Notes: generated from the sequence alone by a model not told the origin. Shown: positions 33,173 to 43,043, counted from the stretch's first letter. The stretch: DNA of 64,000 nt from Actinomadura pelletieri DSM 43383 (GCF_003634705.1 NZ_RBWU01000001.1:1354980-1418979); one strand, 5' to 3'. Translations and numbers: made by a program.

Positions 33173-33725
33173 CGCTCTCCCTCATCAGCCCGCCGGGCCC
33201 GCACCCCGGCATCAAGATCGCTTACGGAACGGGCCTGATGTTCCGGCCCGCGTGGTGGCGGGCGGGCGGGTCGACACGTCCGATGGGGTCCATTGTCCCG
33301 CGAAGGTCGGCCACCTGTGACCGGTTTCCGGATCCCTCGTGTCCCGTGCGGCGGTGGGACGCTTCCGGAAATAATTGGCGGAATTCCGGCGTGGGGGAAA
33401 TGCCGCCGGGAACGGATGATCACTTTGGCGCGGTGATGGGGCTTTCCGGGGACGTTCCCGCAGGCCGGGGGCCTGGTCTTGATCTTCTATTCAAGATTGG
33501 GAAGGCGGCGGTCAAAAGCGGCGATCCGCGTGCGGGGGCGCGCGATGCTGGATTGTGGCCGCCGTGCCGGTTCATGTCGGGTCACCTGGTGAAAGGCGGG
33601 AAGGCCGACGCTTTGCGGCGGTGGAGTTCACAAGAAGACACGTTTGTGGTCCTGGCGGAGTCCGGGTTCCTCGCCCGGCTTGAACGCCGGGGCATCCTCC
33701 AGTGAATCCGGTGAAGGGGCGCGCG
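33173..33725. other. Regulatory region upstream of the exopolysaccharide locus
   Basis: About 550 bases without a supported gene; one plus-strand frame of 194 codons lacks protein-like composition and overlaps the divergent signal peptide. A small dyad ATCTT-CTATTC-AAGAT (33482-33497) is present. The promoter of the polysaccharide operon should lie here, but I cannot place it with confidence. Confidence 0.5.
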
Positions 33726-35147
33726 ATGAGTACCCAGGGGTTGAGTCCCTCCATCGACTCCGGTGCGTCCGATCTCACCTCCGGTGCGGCGGTCGTCGCG
33801 CCGGACCGTCCGTATCGCGGGGCGGGCGCGCGGGTGCTGGGCATGTTGGGCCCGGTGTGCGTCGCCGTGGCGGACGGTTGGGCGATGGCGGTCGCGGTGG
33901 CGGCGCTGCGGCCGGGGCCGGGTGCGGCGCTGCCGGGCGCGGCGGCCGTGGCGATCATCGTGTGCAATGCGGCCGGTGGGCTCTACCGGGTGCGGCGGAG
34001 CCCGTCGCTGCTGGCGGACGCGCCGCGGGTGCTCGTTCGGACGGCGGGTGTGGGCGCGGCGGTGCTGCTGCTTGGCCCGGTGCGGGACGCGACCCTCGCC
34101 TGGTTGTGGATCATCGTGGTGGCCGGGGGGTCGGCGCTCGGTGTCCGGGCGTTCGTGAACGCGGCGGTCAGGACGTACCGGTTTCGGCGGTCGTGGGCGC
34201 GGCCTGCGCTGGTGGTCGGGACGGGTGGGACGTCCGCTCATCTGATCGGCATCCTGCGGGAACGCGGGGAGTTCGGGCTGGCCGCGGTCGGGCAGGTGGC
34301 GGCCGGGGTTCACGGGGAGCCCGTGGCGCCTCTGGTGGGAGAGATCGCCGACCTGCCCGCGCTTGTCGAGCGGTACGGGGTCGATGTCCTGGTCGTGGTC
34401 GCCGAGGACGTCCACCCGGATCAGCTGGGAACGGTCCTGCACGTCTCGTTCGGGTTGCCGTGCGAGACGCTGCTCGTCCGGCCGCCGTCGGACATGGTGC
34501 CGGTGCCGGTGGCGCGGCGGGAACAGCTCGCCGGGCTGACCTGCGCGCGGGTCGGGTGGGGGCTGCGGGAGCCGTCCGCCAGGTGCGCGAAGCGGCTGCT
34601 CGACGTGGGGGTCGGGGCGTTGCTGCTGCTGATGGCCTTGCCGGTGTTCGTGGCGTGTGCCGTCGCGGTGCGACTGGACGGTCCGGGCGTGCTGTTCCGG
34701 CAGCGGCGCGTCGGGCTCGGCGGCAAGGAGTTCGTCCTGTTGAAGTTCCGGACGTTGCGGCCGGTCGACGAGCGCGAGTCCGACACCCGCTGGACGGTCG
34801 ACGGAGAACGCGTCGGGAAGGTCGGGCGATTCCTGCGGGCCACGTCGCTGGACGAGCTTCCGCAACTGTGGAACGTCATTCGCGGTGACATGAGCATGGT
34901 GGGGCCGCGTCCCGAAAGGCCGCATTTCGTGGAGCAGTTCTCCCGGACGTGCCCCGGATACTCGCTGCGGCACCGGGTGCCCGCCGGGTTGACGGGATGG
35001 GCGCAGATCCACGGGTTCCGGGGTGACACTTCCATCGAGCTGCGCGCCCGGCTCGACAACCACTACATCGACCACTGGACGTTCACCGACGATCTGAAGA
35101 TCCTGCTGCTGACCGTCCGGGCGATGATCTTCCGGGACGCGGGATGA
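33726..35147 (+). CDS. Polyprenyl-phosphate sugar-1-phosphate transferase (WbaP/CpsE-like)
   Basis: A 473-residue initiating glycosyltransferase that would place the first sugar phosphate on undecaprenyl phosphate. It has four or five N-terminal hydrophobic segments, a cytoplasmic CoA-binding-like middle part, and the C-terminal bacterial transferase domain with FRQRRVGLGGKEFVLLKFRTL, LRATSLDELPQLWNVIRGDMSMVGPRPE and GLTGWAQI. This is the first gene of the exopolysaccharide operon. The ATG at 33726 has GAAGGGGCG upstream; a GTG 8 codons earlier is possible. Confidence 0.92.
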   Translation: MSTQGLSPSIDSGASDLTSGAAVVAPDRPYRGAGARVLGMLGPVCVAVADGWAMAVAVAALRPGPGAALPGAAAVAIIVCNAAGGLYRVRRSPSLLADAPRVLVRTAGVGAAVLLLGPVRDATLAWLWIIVVAGGSALGVRAFVNAAVRTYRFRRSWARPALVVGTGGTSAHLIGILRERGEFGLAAVGQVAAGVHGEPVAPLVGEIADLPALVERYGVDVLVVVAEDVHPDQLGTVLHVSFGLPCETLLVRPPSDMVPVPVARREQLAGLTCARVGWGLREPSARCAKRLLDVGVGALLLLMALPVFVACAVAVRLDGPGVLFRQRRVGLGGKEFVLLKFRTLRPVDERESDTRWTVDGERVGKVGRFLRATSLDELPQLWNVIRGDMSMVGPRPERPHFVEQFSRTCPGYSLRHRVPAGLTGWAQIHGFRGDTSIELRARLDNHYIDHWTFTDDLKILLLTVRAMIFRDAG

Positions 35148-36436
35148 CGGTATCCGCGCTTCCCCTCCCCTGGCGGCTGGCCGGTCTCCGGCGGCCGAGC
35201 TGGCTGGTCGCCGCGGCCGTGGTCAGTGTCGGGGCGCCGCCCGGTTCGGAGTCGTTCGGCCCGGGTGTGCAGGTCACGTTCGGGGACGTCGCCAGCGCCG
35301 GGCTGGTGCTGGCCGCCGCCTTCCTGCTGGTCACCAGGCGGGTCGTGCTGCCGCGCGCCGCGTTCCTGGCGTTCGGGCCGCTGGTGGCGGGGCTCGGGAT
35401 CAGCACGGTGTGCTCCGCCGACATCGCGTCGAGCCTGCCCGGGTTCGTCCGCGCCTTACAAATCTTCGTGCTGGTGCCGCTGGCCGTGGTCGTGCTCGTC
35501 CGGGACCGCCGTGACCTCTCGATCGTCTGCGCGTCGCTGCTCGGGCTCGGACTGGGCGAGGCCACGTACGGGATCTGGCAGTCGGCCACCGGGAACGGCG
35601 CGTCGATGGGCGGCCAGACCATCCGGGCGGTGGGGACGTTCGGGTCGCTGGACGTCATGGCCATGTCCATCGTGGTCGGGTTCGCGTTCCTGGTGCTGAC
35701 CGCGTTCGCGATGGCCGCCCCCGGACGCGGCGTCACCGTCGTCGTGGCCGCGCTCGCCGGCCTCGGCGTGCTCGCCGTCGCGCTGGCGGTCGCGTTGAGC
35801 CGCGGCACCTGGCTCGCGCTCGGCGCCGCCGCCGTGCTCGTGCTGGTGCTGTTCGACCGGTGGACGGCCGTCAAGGTGCTGACGTGCTGCGCCGCGCTGA
35901 TGTTCGTGATGGTCACCGTCGCGGGCGGCGGGTCGCAGACCATCGTGGACCGGTCGAAGTCGATGGTCGGCTCGGTTCACGAACCGGACCGGTCGGTGAC
36001 CGACCGCTACCACCTTTGGGGCGCCGCCGTCCGGATATGGGAGGACAATCCCGTCACCGGGGTCGGGGTGAAGAACTTCCCGGCCTACCGCGACGCCTAC
36101 GCGGGCCTCGAACTGTCGTCGGGCAGCGAGACCGCCGACGCGGCGAACGGGTACGTCCGTCAGCCGCTCCTGTCGCCGCACAACGAGTACCTGCTGTTCC
36201 TGGCCGAGCAGGGCGTGGTCGGTTTCGCCGGGCTCATGGCGCTGCTCGGCGCGCTGCTCGCCGGGCTGTGGCGGCGGCGCCGCAGCCGGGACCCGCTCTG
36301 GCTCGCGAGCGTCGCGCTGGTGACGTTCCTGCTGGTCAACTTTCTGTACGCCGATCTGGGCGGGCCGACGTGCGCGCTCGTCGCGGTCGTCCTCGGGGCG
36401 GTGGCGGCACGGGCGTTCGGGACGGTGCGCGCATGA
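35144..36436 (+). CDS. O-antigen ligase/polymerase-like membrane protein (Wzy type)
   Basis: A 430-residue membrane protein with about 10-12 hydrophobic segments. The large extracytoplasmic loop contains RYHLWGAAVRIWEDNPVTGVGVKNFP and SPHNEYLLFLAEQGVVG, the Wzy_C/O-antigen ligase signature. It probably polymerises the repeat unit. It overlaps the transferase by four bases and the flippase by four. Confidence 0.88.
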   Translation: MTVSALPLPWRLAGLRRPSWLVAAAVVSVGAPPGSESFGPGVQVTFGDVASAGLVLAAAFLLVTRRVVLPRAAFLAFGPLVAGLGISTVCSADIASSLPGFVRALQIFVLVPLAVVVLVRDRRDLSIVCASLLGLGLGEATYGIWQSATGNGASMGGQTIRAVGTFGSLDVMAMSIVVGFAFLVLTAFAMAAPGRGVTVVVAALAGLGVLAVALAVALSRGTWLALGAAAVLVLVLFDRWTAVKVLTCCAALMFVMVTVAGGGSQTIVDRSKSMVGSVHEPDRSVTDRYHLWGAAVRIWEDNPVTGVGVKNFPAYRDAYAGLELSSGSETADAANGYVRQPLLSPHNEYLLFLAEQGVVGFAGLMALLGALLAGLWRRRRSRDPLWLASVALVTFLLVNFLYADLGGPTCALVAVVLGAVAARAFGTVRA

Positions 36437-38070
36437 CGTCGGTCGGCCGGGCCGCCGCCCTGTCCGGAGTGCTGATCGCCGCCGGGACCGGGCTCGGGTT
36501 CGCCCGCGACCTGACGGTGGCGCACCTGTTCGGCGCGGACGGCGGCACGGACGCGTTCCTCGTCGCCTGGACGATCCCCGAGACCGCCTCCCCACTGCTC
36601 ATCGAGGACGCGATGGCGCTGCTCATCGTGCCCGTCGTCACGCGGCTGCTCGCGCGGGGCGACGGCCTGCGCCCGCTCATCGGCACGGTGGTGCCGCGCA
36701 TGGTCCTGGGGTTGTCGCTGGTCACGGTCACGTTGATGGTGGCCGCGCCCGTCCTGGTGGACGTTCTCGCCCCCGGCCTGACCGAGCGGGGCCCGGCCGT
36801 CCAGGGCGTCCGGCTGACGGCGATCACGGTGCTGACGTTCGGGGTGGCGGGGTTCATGAGCGCCGCGCTCCGTGCCCACCACAGGTTCGGGCCGCCCGCC
36901 GCGATCTATCTCGCGTACAACGTGGGCGTGCTCGCCCTGATCGGCGGGCTGTCCGGTCTCGTCGGCATCACGAGCATCATGATCGGCGTCGCCTGCGGCA
37001 GCTTTCTAATGATCGCGGTCCAGTTGCCCGCGTTCCTGCGCTGCCTGCGCGCCACCCCCCGCGAATCGCTCCGCGAGCGCGGCACGCCGGACATGGTCGA
37101 GGTCTGGATGGGGTTCGCGGCCGTCGCACCCGCCGTCGTCTACACCGTGACCCGGCAGGCGCAGGTGTTCGTCGAGCGGTTCTTCGGCTCCGGGCTGGCC
37201 GCCGGGTCGATCTCGCACCTGAACTACGCGCAGAAGGTCGCGCAGGTGCCGATGATCCTGTCGCTGCTGATCGTGACGGTGACGTTCCCCCGGCTCGCGC
37301 GGGCCTCGGCGGACGGCGACACCCGGCTCGTCGCCCGCCGGATCCAGCAGGACCTTGTGGTCGCGAGCGCGATGGTGCTGGCGGCGACGGCGTTCCTCGT
37401 CGCGTTCGCGCCCACCATCGTCAGGGTGCTGTTCGAGCACGGGGAGTTCACGTCCGCCGACACCGACAACACCGCGTCGATCATGCGGGTGTACGCGCTC
37501 GGGCTGTGGGGGCAGTCGGCCGTCGGGCTCGCCGCGCGGGCGTTCTTCGCGCAGCGCAGACCGACCTGGCGGCCCGCGCTGGTGCTGGGCCTCGGCCTCG
37601 CCGTCACCGCCGTGATCGGTGGCGTGTTCGTCGCGTCCGCCGGGACGGTCGCGCTCGCCGCCGCCAACGCCGCCGGGATCACGCTCGCCGCCGTCCTGCT
37701 GCTGGCCGGGTTGCGGACGGGCGTCGCGCCGATCTCGCTGCGCCGGGTCGGCGTGGACGTTTCCCGGCTCGTGCTCGCCGCCGTCGGGGCGTGCGGCGCC
37801 GGTGCGTTCACCGCCGCGCTGCTCGGTGGCGGCGCGGTCGTGGAACTCGTCGTGGGCGGGGTGGTGACAGGGGCGGCTTTCGTGGTGCTGACCGTCCTGA
37901 TCGCACCCGACCTTCTTATCGCTTCATTTCGTCGTGGCAGAACCGAATCGGGGGAGAGCAGTGAGCCAGCCGACCGAACCGACACGAGTGACGGCGCCCG
38001 CGCGTCCGACGGAGGAGATCCGACCGGTGCCGCTGGTGCTGATGTACCACTCGGTCGACCATTTCGATGA
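36433..38070 (+). CDS. MviN/MurJ-type lipid flippase
   Basis: A 545-residue integral membrane protein of the MOP superfamily with about 14 hydrophobic segments (GLGFARDLTVAHLFGADGGTDAFLVAWTIPE at the start is diagnostic). In this locus it is likely to export the polysaccharide repeat unit (a Wzx role), although general lipid II export cannot be excluded. The last 50 residues are Ser/Asp/Gly-rich and are encoded over the 5' end of the next gene (110-base overlap in another frame), which is unusually long. Confidence 0.88.
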   Translation: MTSVGRAAALSGVLIAAGTGLGFARDLTVAHLFGADGGTDAFLVAWTIPETASPLLIEDAMALLIVPVVTRLLARGDGLRPLIGTVVPRMVLGLSLVTVTLMVAAPVLVDVLAPGLTERGPAVQGVRLTAITVLTFGVAGFMSAALRAHHRFGPPAAIYLAYNVGVLALIGGLSGLVGITSIMIGVACGSFLMIAVQLPAFLRCLRATPRESLRERGTPDMVEVWMGFAAVAPAVVYTVTRQAQVFVERFFGSGLAAGSISHLNYAQKVAQVPMILSLLIVTVTFPRLARASADGDTRLVARRIQQDLVVASAMVLAATAFLVAFAPTIVRVLFEHGEFTSADTDNTASIMRVYALGLWGQSAVGLAARAFFAQRRPTWRPALVLGLGLAVTAVIGGVFVASAGTVALAAANAAGITLAAVLLLAGLRTGVAPISLRRVGVDVSRLVLAAVGACGAGAFTAALLGGGAVVELVVGGVVTGAAFVVLTVLIAPDLLIASFRRGRTESGESSEPADRTDTSDGARASDGGDPTGAAGADVPLGRPFR

Positions 38071-38719
38071 GGACCCGCACCTGGTGACGGTGTCGCCCGC
38101 GCGGTTCGCGCGGCAGATGGCGTGGCTGCGGGCGAGGGAACTGCGCGGTGTCGGCATGCGCGAATACCTGGACGCGCACGCCGCCGGACGGGCCCGCGGC
38201 CTCGTCGGGCTGACCTTCGACGACGGCTACGCCGACTTCGCGACCCGGGCCCTTCCGGTGCTGTTGCGCTACGGGTTCGGCGCCACGGTGTTCGTCGTCA
38301 CCGGACGGATCGGCACCTACAACGCGTGGGACGACGGCCCCCGCAAACCGCTCATGACGTCCGACCAGCTCCGAACCGTCGCGGACGCGGGCATCGAGGT
38401 CGCCTCGCACGGACGGCACCACGTCTCCCTGCCCGAAACCGATGAGACCGAACTGCGCGAGGAACTGGAGGAGAGCCGGGCCGCGCTGGAGGAACTGGTC
38501 GACGGGCCCGTCACCGGGTTCGCCTACCCGTACGGGCACGCCACGCCCCGGGAGGTGGCGGCGGTACGGGCCGCGGGATACGACTACGCCTGCGACATCG
38601 GTCCCGACGAGCCGCAGCGGCACGCGCTGCCCCGCACCTATGTCGGCGACCGGGACGGGCCGCTGCGGCTCCGGGCGAAGGTCGTCCGGCATGAGCTGCG
38701 GCACCGGAGCCGCGTGTGA
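37961..38719 (+). CDS. Polysaccharide deacetylase
   Basis: A 252-residue NodB-type deacetylase that removes acetyl groups from amino sugars. Motif 1 is LTFDDGYADF near residue 75 (metal Asp), motif 2 is ASHGRHHVSL near 140, and motif 3 is GFAYPYGH near 180. The GTG at 37961 has GGGGAGA directly upstream; another GTG at 37934 is in frame. It is in the polysaccharide operon, so it probably trims the repeat unit or polymer. There is no signal peptide, so it acts inside the cell or before export. Confidence 0.9.
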   Translation: MSQPTEPTRVTAPARPTEEIRPVPLVLMYHSVDHFDEDPHLVTVSPARFARQMAWLRARELRGVGMREYLDAHAAGRARGLVGLTFDDGYADFATRALPVLLRYGFGATVFVVTGRIGTYNAWDDGPRKPLMTSDQLRTVADAGIEVASHGRHHVSLPETDETELREELEESRAALEELVDGPVTGFAYPYGHATPREVAAVRAAGYDYACDIGPDEPQRHALPRTYVGDRDGPLRLRAKVVRHELRHRSRV

Positions 38720-39849
38720 CCCGGGTCCTGCACGTGATCACCGGGCTGGAGCGCGGTGGCGCGGAACGGCAGCTCGCGCTGCTGCTGCGGCATCTTCCCG
38801 TCGCGAGCGAGGTCGCGGTGCTGACCCGGGTCGGGTCGGTCGGCGCGGAGATCCGGCGGGCGGGGGTGACCGTCCACGAGATCGGGATGCGCGGGAACCG
38901 GGACCTCGCCGCGCTGCCCCGGCTGGTGCGGGTGATCAGGCGGGGACGGTACGACGTCGTCCATACGCACCTGTACCGGGCGTGCGTGTACGGGAGGGTC
39001 GCGGCCCGTCTGGCCGGTACGTCCCGTGTCGTCGCGACCGAGCATTCGCTGGGCGACGGCCACATCGAAGGACGTTCCACGACGCGCGGCGTCCGGGCGC
39101 TGTACCGGACGACGGAACGGCTCGGGTCGGTGACCGTCGCGGTGTCGCCGACCGTCGCGGCCCGGCTGCGCGGCTGGGGGGTGCGGCCCGGCCGGATCGT
39201 CGTGATCCCGAACGGCGTCGACGCGGCGGAGTTCGCGTTCGACGCCGAGCGGCGCACCGAGACACGGCGGCGGCTCGGCATCGGCGCGGACGAACCCGTC
39301 GTCGGTGTGGCCGGTCGGCTCGTCCCCACGAAACGGTTCGACCTGGTCGTCGAGGCGGTCGCCAGGCTGGACGGCGTCCGGCTGCTGGTCGCCGGGACGG
39401 GCCCGATGCGGGAGCCGCTCGAACGGCTCGTGCGGGCCTTCGGCGTCGCCGACCGGGTGACCTTCGCCGGTGAGGTGTCGGACATGCCGGGCGCGCTCGC
39501 CGCGATGGACGTGCTCGCCGCGCCGTCCGTCCAGGAGAGTTTCGGCCTCGGGGTCGTGGAGGCCCTGGCCGCCGGGCTGCCCGTCCGTTACACGACCTGC
39601 CCGGCCCTCGACGACCTTCCGCCCGGTGAGGCCCCGAACGCCCGGCGCCTGCCCTCCGACGTGCGGGCCTGGACCGCCGAACTCCGGCGGGTCCTGGAGT
39701 CGGCGGCGAACCGGGACAGGACGGTCGTGCCGCCGGTCGTCGGCCGCTACGCCATCGCCGAGCAGGCCGCCCGGCTCACCCGGCTCTACCGGGCCGAGAC
39801 GCCCGAAACCGTTCCGACACGAGAAAGGGCTCATGATGCCGCCACTTGA
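38716..39849 (+). CDS. Glycosyltransferase, GT4 type
   Basis: A 377-residue GT-B glycosyltransferase. The N-terminal Rossmann part begins TRVLHVITGLERGGAERQL. The C-terminal donor-binding part has PNGVDAAEFAF, VGVAGRLVPTKRFDLVVEAVARL and the E-x7-E motif in QESFGLGVVEALAAGLPV. The GTG start overlaps the deacetylase stop by four bases. The sugar is unknown. Confidence 0.9.
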   Translation: MTRVLHVITGLERGGAERQLALLLRHLPVASEVAVLTRVGSVGAEIRRAGVTVHEIGMRGNRDLAALPRLVRVIRRGRYDVVHTHLYRACVYGRVAARLAGTSRVVATEHSLGDGHIEGRSTTRGVRALYRTTERLGSVTVAVSPTVAARLRGWGVRPGRIVVIPNGVDAAEFAFDAERRTETRRRLGIGADEPVVGVAGRLVPTKRFDLVVEAVARLDGVRLLVAGTGPMREPLERLVRAFGVADRVTFAGEVSDMPGALAAMDVLAAPSVQESFGLGVVEALAAGLPVRYTTCPALDDLPPGEAPNARRLPSDVRAWTAELRRVLESAANRDRTVVPPVVGRYAIAEQAARLTRLYRAETPETVPTRERAHDAAT

Positions 39850-40489
39850 CGGCGAAGGAAGGTGGCGTGGCGCGATCGTCGCGACGCTGCGCCGCTTCGG
39901 GGTGTCGATCGCGTTGGTCCTGGCCGGGTTCCTCGGCGGGCTCGGATACGCGCTGTTCGCGCCCACCACCTACACCGCGACCGCGTTCGTGCTGGTCGTG
40001 GAGGAGACCGATGACGGACGGACCGCCCCCGCGGCGGTGAGCTTCGCGCAGGCGTACGGGCGGCTCGCGCCGCTGCCGGAGACGCTGCGGTACTCCACAC
40101 GCCCGCTGCCGAAGGTCAAGCCGGGCCGGACACGCGACCATGTCCGGGCGTCCACCTCGCCGGACACGCCGCTGATCCGGCTCACCGGCAGCGGACGGAC
40201 GTCCCGGGTCGCCGCCGGGTTCGCCAACGCCGCCGCCGACGCGCTCGTCCGGTACGGGACGACCCACCGCGCCGAAACCGGGGTCCGGGTCACGCTGATG
40301 AGCCTCGCGGTGCCGCCGTCCGCGCCGACATCGCCGAACCTGCCCCTCGGCGTCGCCGTCGGCACCGCGTCGGGTGTGCTGCTCGCCGGGCTGAGCGCCG
40401 CCGTGCTGAGCGGGCGGCGGCCTCCGCGCGGCGGGTCCGGCGCGGAGCGGCCCGAGTCCGCCCGTCGGCTCGCGGAGGTGGGATCGTGA
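39833..40489 (+). CDS. Wzz/chain-length-determinant-like membrane protein
   Basis: A 218-residue protein with two hydrophobic segments (SIALVLAGFLGGLGYALFAP near residue 20 and LGVAVGTASGVLLAGLSAAVL near residue 175) flanking an extracytoplasmic region, the Wzz/YveK topology that sets polymer length. No tyrosine kinase domain follows, and no separate BY-kinase is in the locus. It overlaps the preceding transferase by 17 bases. Confidence 0.8.
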   Translation: MMPPLDGEGRWRGAIVATLRRFGVSIALVLAGFLGGLGYALFAPTTYTATAFVLVVEETDDGRTAPAAVSFAQAYGRLAPLPETLRYSTRPLPKVKPGRTRDHVRASTSPDTPLIRLTGSGRTSRVAAGFANAAADALVRYGTTHRAETGVRVTLMSLAVPPSAPTSPNLPLGVAVGTASGVLLAGLSAAVLSGRRPPRGGSGAERPESARRLAEVGS

Positions 40490-41607
40490 CGGCCGTCGCG
40501 CCCGCCGCCCGGCTCGCCTCTCCGGCGGTCGACTGGACGGCGGAGGTCCACCGGGACGAACAGTCGCTCATCGGCGCGGCCGACGAACTGCGCGACCTCT
40601 ACGACCGCAGCCCCGCAGCGACGCCGTTCCAGACCTACGAGTGGATCAAGGCGTGGTGGGGCTGGTACGGGACGCGCGGGCGGCTCCGGCTCGTCCTGGT
40701 CCGGCGCCGGGGACGGCTCGTCGCGGCGGCGCCGCTGATGGCGAGCGTCCGGCACGGGTTCCCGGTGCTGGTGCCGATCGCGGCGGAGCAGAGCGACTTC
40801 ACCGACTTCCTCCTCGATCCCGTGTACGCGGACGGCGCCGTCCGGCATCTGGTCAGGGCACTGCTGGACGAGCGCGGAGCGTGCGCCGTCGACCTGCGCG
40901 AGGTCCGTCCCGGGTCGGCGGCGCACCTGGTCGCGGCGCGGTGGCCGCACCGGGCATGGCGGCTGCCGTCGTCGATGTGCCTGGAACTGCCCGTCGACGG
41001 GATCGACGAGGTCCTCGACCGGCTGCCGCGCCGCTCCGCCGGGAAGATGCGCGCCAAACTTCGCAAGATCGACGTGCACGGCCTCACGGTGGAGTCCGTT
41101 CCGGCGGACGGGGTGGCGGACGCCGTCCACGCCCTGCTGGACCTGCACGTCCGGCAGTGGCGGGGCCGCCCCATCAATCCCGAGCACACGCGGGAACGGT
41201 TCGGCCGCCACCTCGCCGAGGCCGCCACCGGGATGGTCCGCGACGGGCGCGCCGCCGTCCTCCAGTACCGGTCGCGGGAGCGGCTCGTCGCCAGCGACCT
41301 CGTCCTCATCGGGCACCGCCATGTCGGCGCCTACCTGTACGGCGCGGTCCCCGACCTGCGCGCCCGCGTGGACGTCTCGCTGATGCTGCTGCGCGAGGAC
41401 CTCGCCATCGCGCGGGAACGGCACCGGCAGGGCGTCAGCCTGCTGCGCGGCGTCGAACCGTACAAGCTGAAATGGCGGCCGGACTTCGTGCAGAACCAGC
41501 GGATCATCCTCGGGCGGTCGGCGTCGGCCGCCGCGTTCGCCGGTCTGGCCCGGACCCGCGCGCGCCTGTCCGAGCGGCGGCGGACGGGCCATGGCCGACA
41601 CGGCTGA
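40486..41607 (+). CDS. CelD/BcsL-like GNAT acyltransferase
   Basis: A 373-residue protein with the two-lobed GNAT fold of the CelD/BcsL (Acetyltransf_6) family: TPFQTYEWIKAWWGWYG near residue 45, and in the second lobe ALLDLHVRQWRGR and YLYGAVPDL. In polysaccharide loci this family is thought to acylate sugars or to add amino acids (FemAB-like). The gene overlaps its neighbours by four and 17 bases. Confidence 0.82.
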   Translation: MTAVAPAARLASPAVDWTAEVHRDEQSLIGAADELRDLYDRSPAATPFQTYEWIKAWWGWYGTRGRLRLVLVRRRGRLVAAAPLMASVRHGFPVLVPIAAEQSDFTDFLLDPVYADGAVRHLVRALLDERGACAVDLREVRPGSAAHLVAARWPHRAWRLPSSMCLELPVDGIDEVLDRLPRRSAGKMRAKLRKIDVHGLTVESVPADGVADAVHALLDLHVRQWRGRPINPEHTRERFGRHLAEAATGMVRDGRAAVLQYRSRERLVASDLVLIGHRHVGAYLYGAVPDLRARVDVSLMLLREDLAIARERHRQGVSLLRGVEPYKLKWRPDFVQNQRIILGRSASAAAFAGLARTRARLSERRRTGHGRHG

Positions 41608-42823
41608 CACGGCCGACACGGCTGACACGGCACCGATCCGGGTGCTGCACGTCAGCCAGCCGAACGCGGGCGGGGTCGCCGTCTACGTCGGGCAGGTGGC
41701 CGGTGACCAGCGCGGACGCGGCTGGAACGTGGCGGTCGCCTGCCCGCCGGGCGGGGACCTGCCCGCGCGGTGCGCGGCGGCGGGCGTGCCCTGGTTCCCG
41801 TGGCCCGCCGCACGCGCCCCCGGCCCCCGGACCCCGCTGGAGGCGCTCGCCCTGCGCCGCCTCGTGCGCGGCTTCGAACCGGACGTCGTCCACCTGCACT
41901 CCTCCAAGGCCGGCCTCGCGGGACGACTGCTCGGCCGCCCCGGCGGCACGACCACGATCTTCCAACCGCACGGCTGGTCATGGCTCGCCGCGACCGGCCG
42001 CCAGCGCGCCCTCAGCCTCCGCTGGGAACGGGCGGCGGCGCGGTGGACCGACGCGCTCGTCTGCGTCGGGGTCGGGGAGTTGAGCGAGGGGACGCTCGCG
42101 GGCGTGCGCGGGCCGTTCCGGGTCGTCCGCAACGGCGTCGACCGCCGCCGGTTCCGGCCCGCCGACGGCGCCGACCGGCTGGCCGCGCGGACCCGGCTCG
42201 GGATGCCCGCCGCCGTGCCACTCGCCGTCTGCGTCGGCCGGGTGACCCGGCAGAAGGGACAGGACGTCCTGGTCGAGGCCTGGTCGGACGTCACGGCGCG
42301 GTGCCCGGACGCGCGGCTCGCGATCGTCGGTGGCGGCGATGACCTCGACGCGCTGCGCCGCGAACCCGTGGCGGGTGTGCTGTTCGTCCCGACCGTGCGG
42401 GATCCGCGTGACTGGCTGGCGGCGGCCAACGTCGTCGTCCTGCCGTCCCGGTGGGAGGGGCTGCCGCTGACCGCGCTGGAGGCCCTCGCCACCGGACGCC
42501 CCCTCGTCGGGACGGACATTCCCGGCATCGCGGAGGTCGTCCGTCCCGGGGTCGGCGCGCTGGTGCCCGTGAACGATCCCGCCGCGCTCGCCAAGGAGAT
42601 CACCACCCGGCTGCTCGTCCCCGGGGTCGCGGAGCGGGAGGGCCGGGAGGCGGCCGCCGCTGCCGCCGCCTACGACCTCTCCCGGACGATGGCGCACCTG
42701 GCCGACGTCACCCGCGACGTCACCGCGCCCGATGTCGCCGTGCCGCCGGAGGAACCCCGACCGGATGGTCATGGCAGGCCCGCCGAACGCCCACCGGCAA
42801 TTCCCCGGCGAATGCGACAATAA
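41591..42823 (+). CDS. Glycosyltransferase, GT4 type, with N-terminal TAD repeats
   Basis: A 410-residue GT-B enzyme. After four Ala-Asp-Thr repeats (from the 9-base DNA repeat at 41592-41628), IRVLHVSQPNAGGVAVYVGQVA starts the fold. The donor site has RNGVDRRRF, VCVGRVTRQKGQDVLVEAW and PSRWEGLPLTALEALATGRPLVGTD. The repeats are not part of the fold and could expand or contract in length without shifting the frame. The C-terminus has a Pro-rich tail. Confidence 0.88.
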   Translation: MADTADTADTADTAPIRVLHVSQPNAGGVAVYVGQVAGDQRGRGWNVAVACPPGGDLPARCAAAGVPWFPWPAARAPGPRTPLEALALRRLVRGFEPDVVHLHSSKAGLAGRLLGRPGGTTTIFQPHGWSWLAATGRQRALSLRWERAAARWTDALVCVGVGELSEGTLAGVRGPFRVVRNGVDRRRFRPADGADRLAARTRLGMPAAVPLAVCVGRVTRQKGQDVLVEAWSDVTARCPDARLAIVGGGDDLDALRREPVAGVLFVPTVRDPRDWLAAANVVVLPSRWEGLPLTALEALATGRPLVGTDIPGIAEVVRPGVGALVPVNDPAALAKEITTRLLVPGVAEREGREAAAAAAAYDLSRTMAHLADVTRDVTAPDVAVPPEEPRPDGHGRPAERPPAIPRRMRQ

Positions 42824-43043
42824 TGGGAAGGAGTGGACGTGGTCGACGCTTTTGATGTCCACGCCTTTTTCTCGATTTGGAAAAGGACGTCTGTGTGAAT
42901 GGATAATCGCGGCGCTGACTTGTATCGTGAGTCCTAGGGCGTCCTCGGCGCATATTTCGGCACTGCCGGACGACGACAGAATTCACTGACAAGGAAGGTC
43001 GCCGTGCCACGTCATCATCCGTCGGAACGGAACCGCTGAACGC

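Noticed and set aside
33121..33705. A 194-codon plus-strand frame before the polysaccharide operon
   Set aside because: It overlaps the signal-peptide end of the divergent L,D-transpeptidase, lacks an SD, and its composition follows GC-skewed third positions of no real gene.
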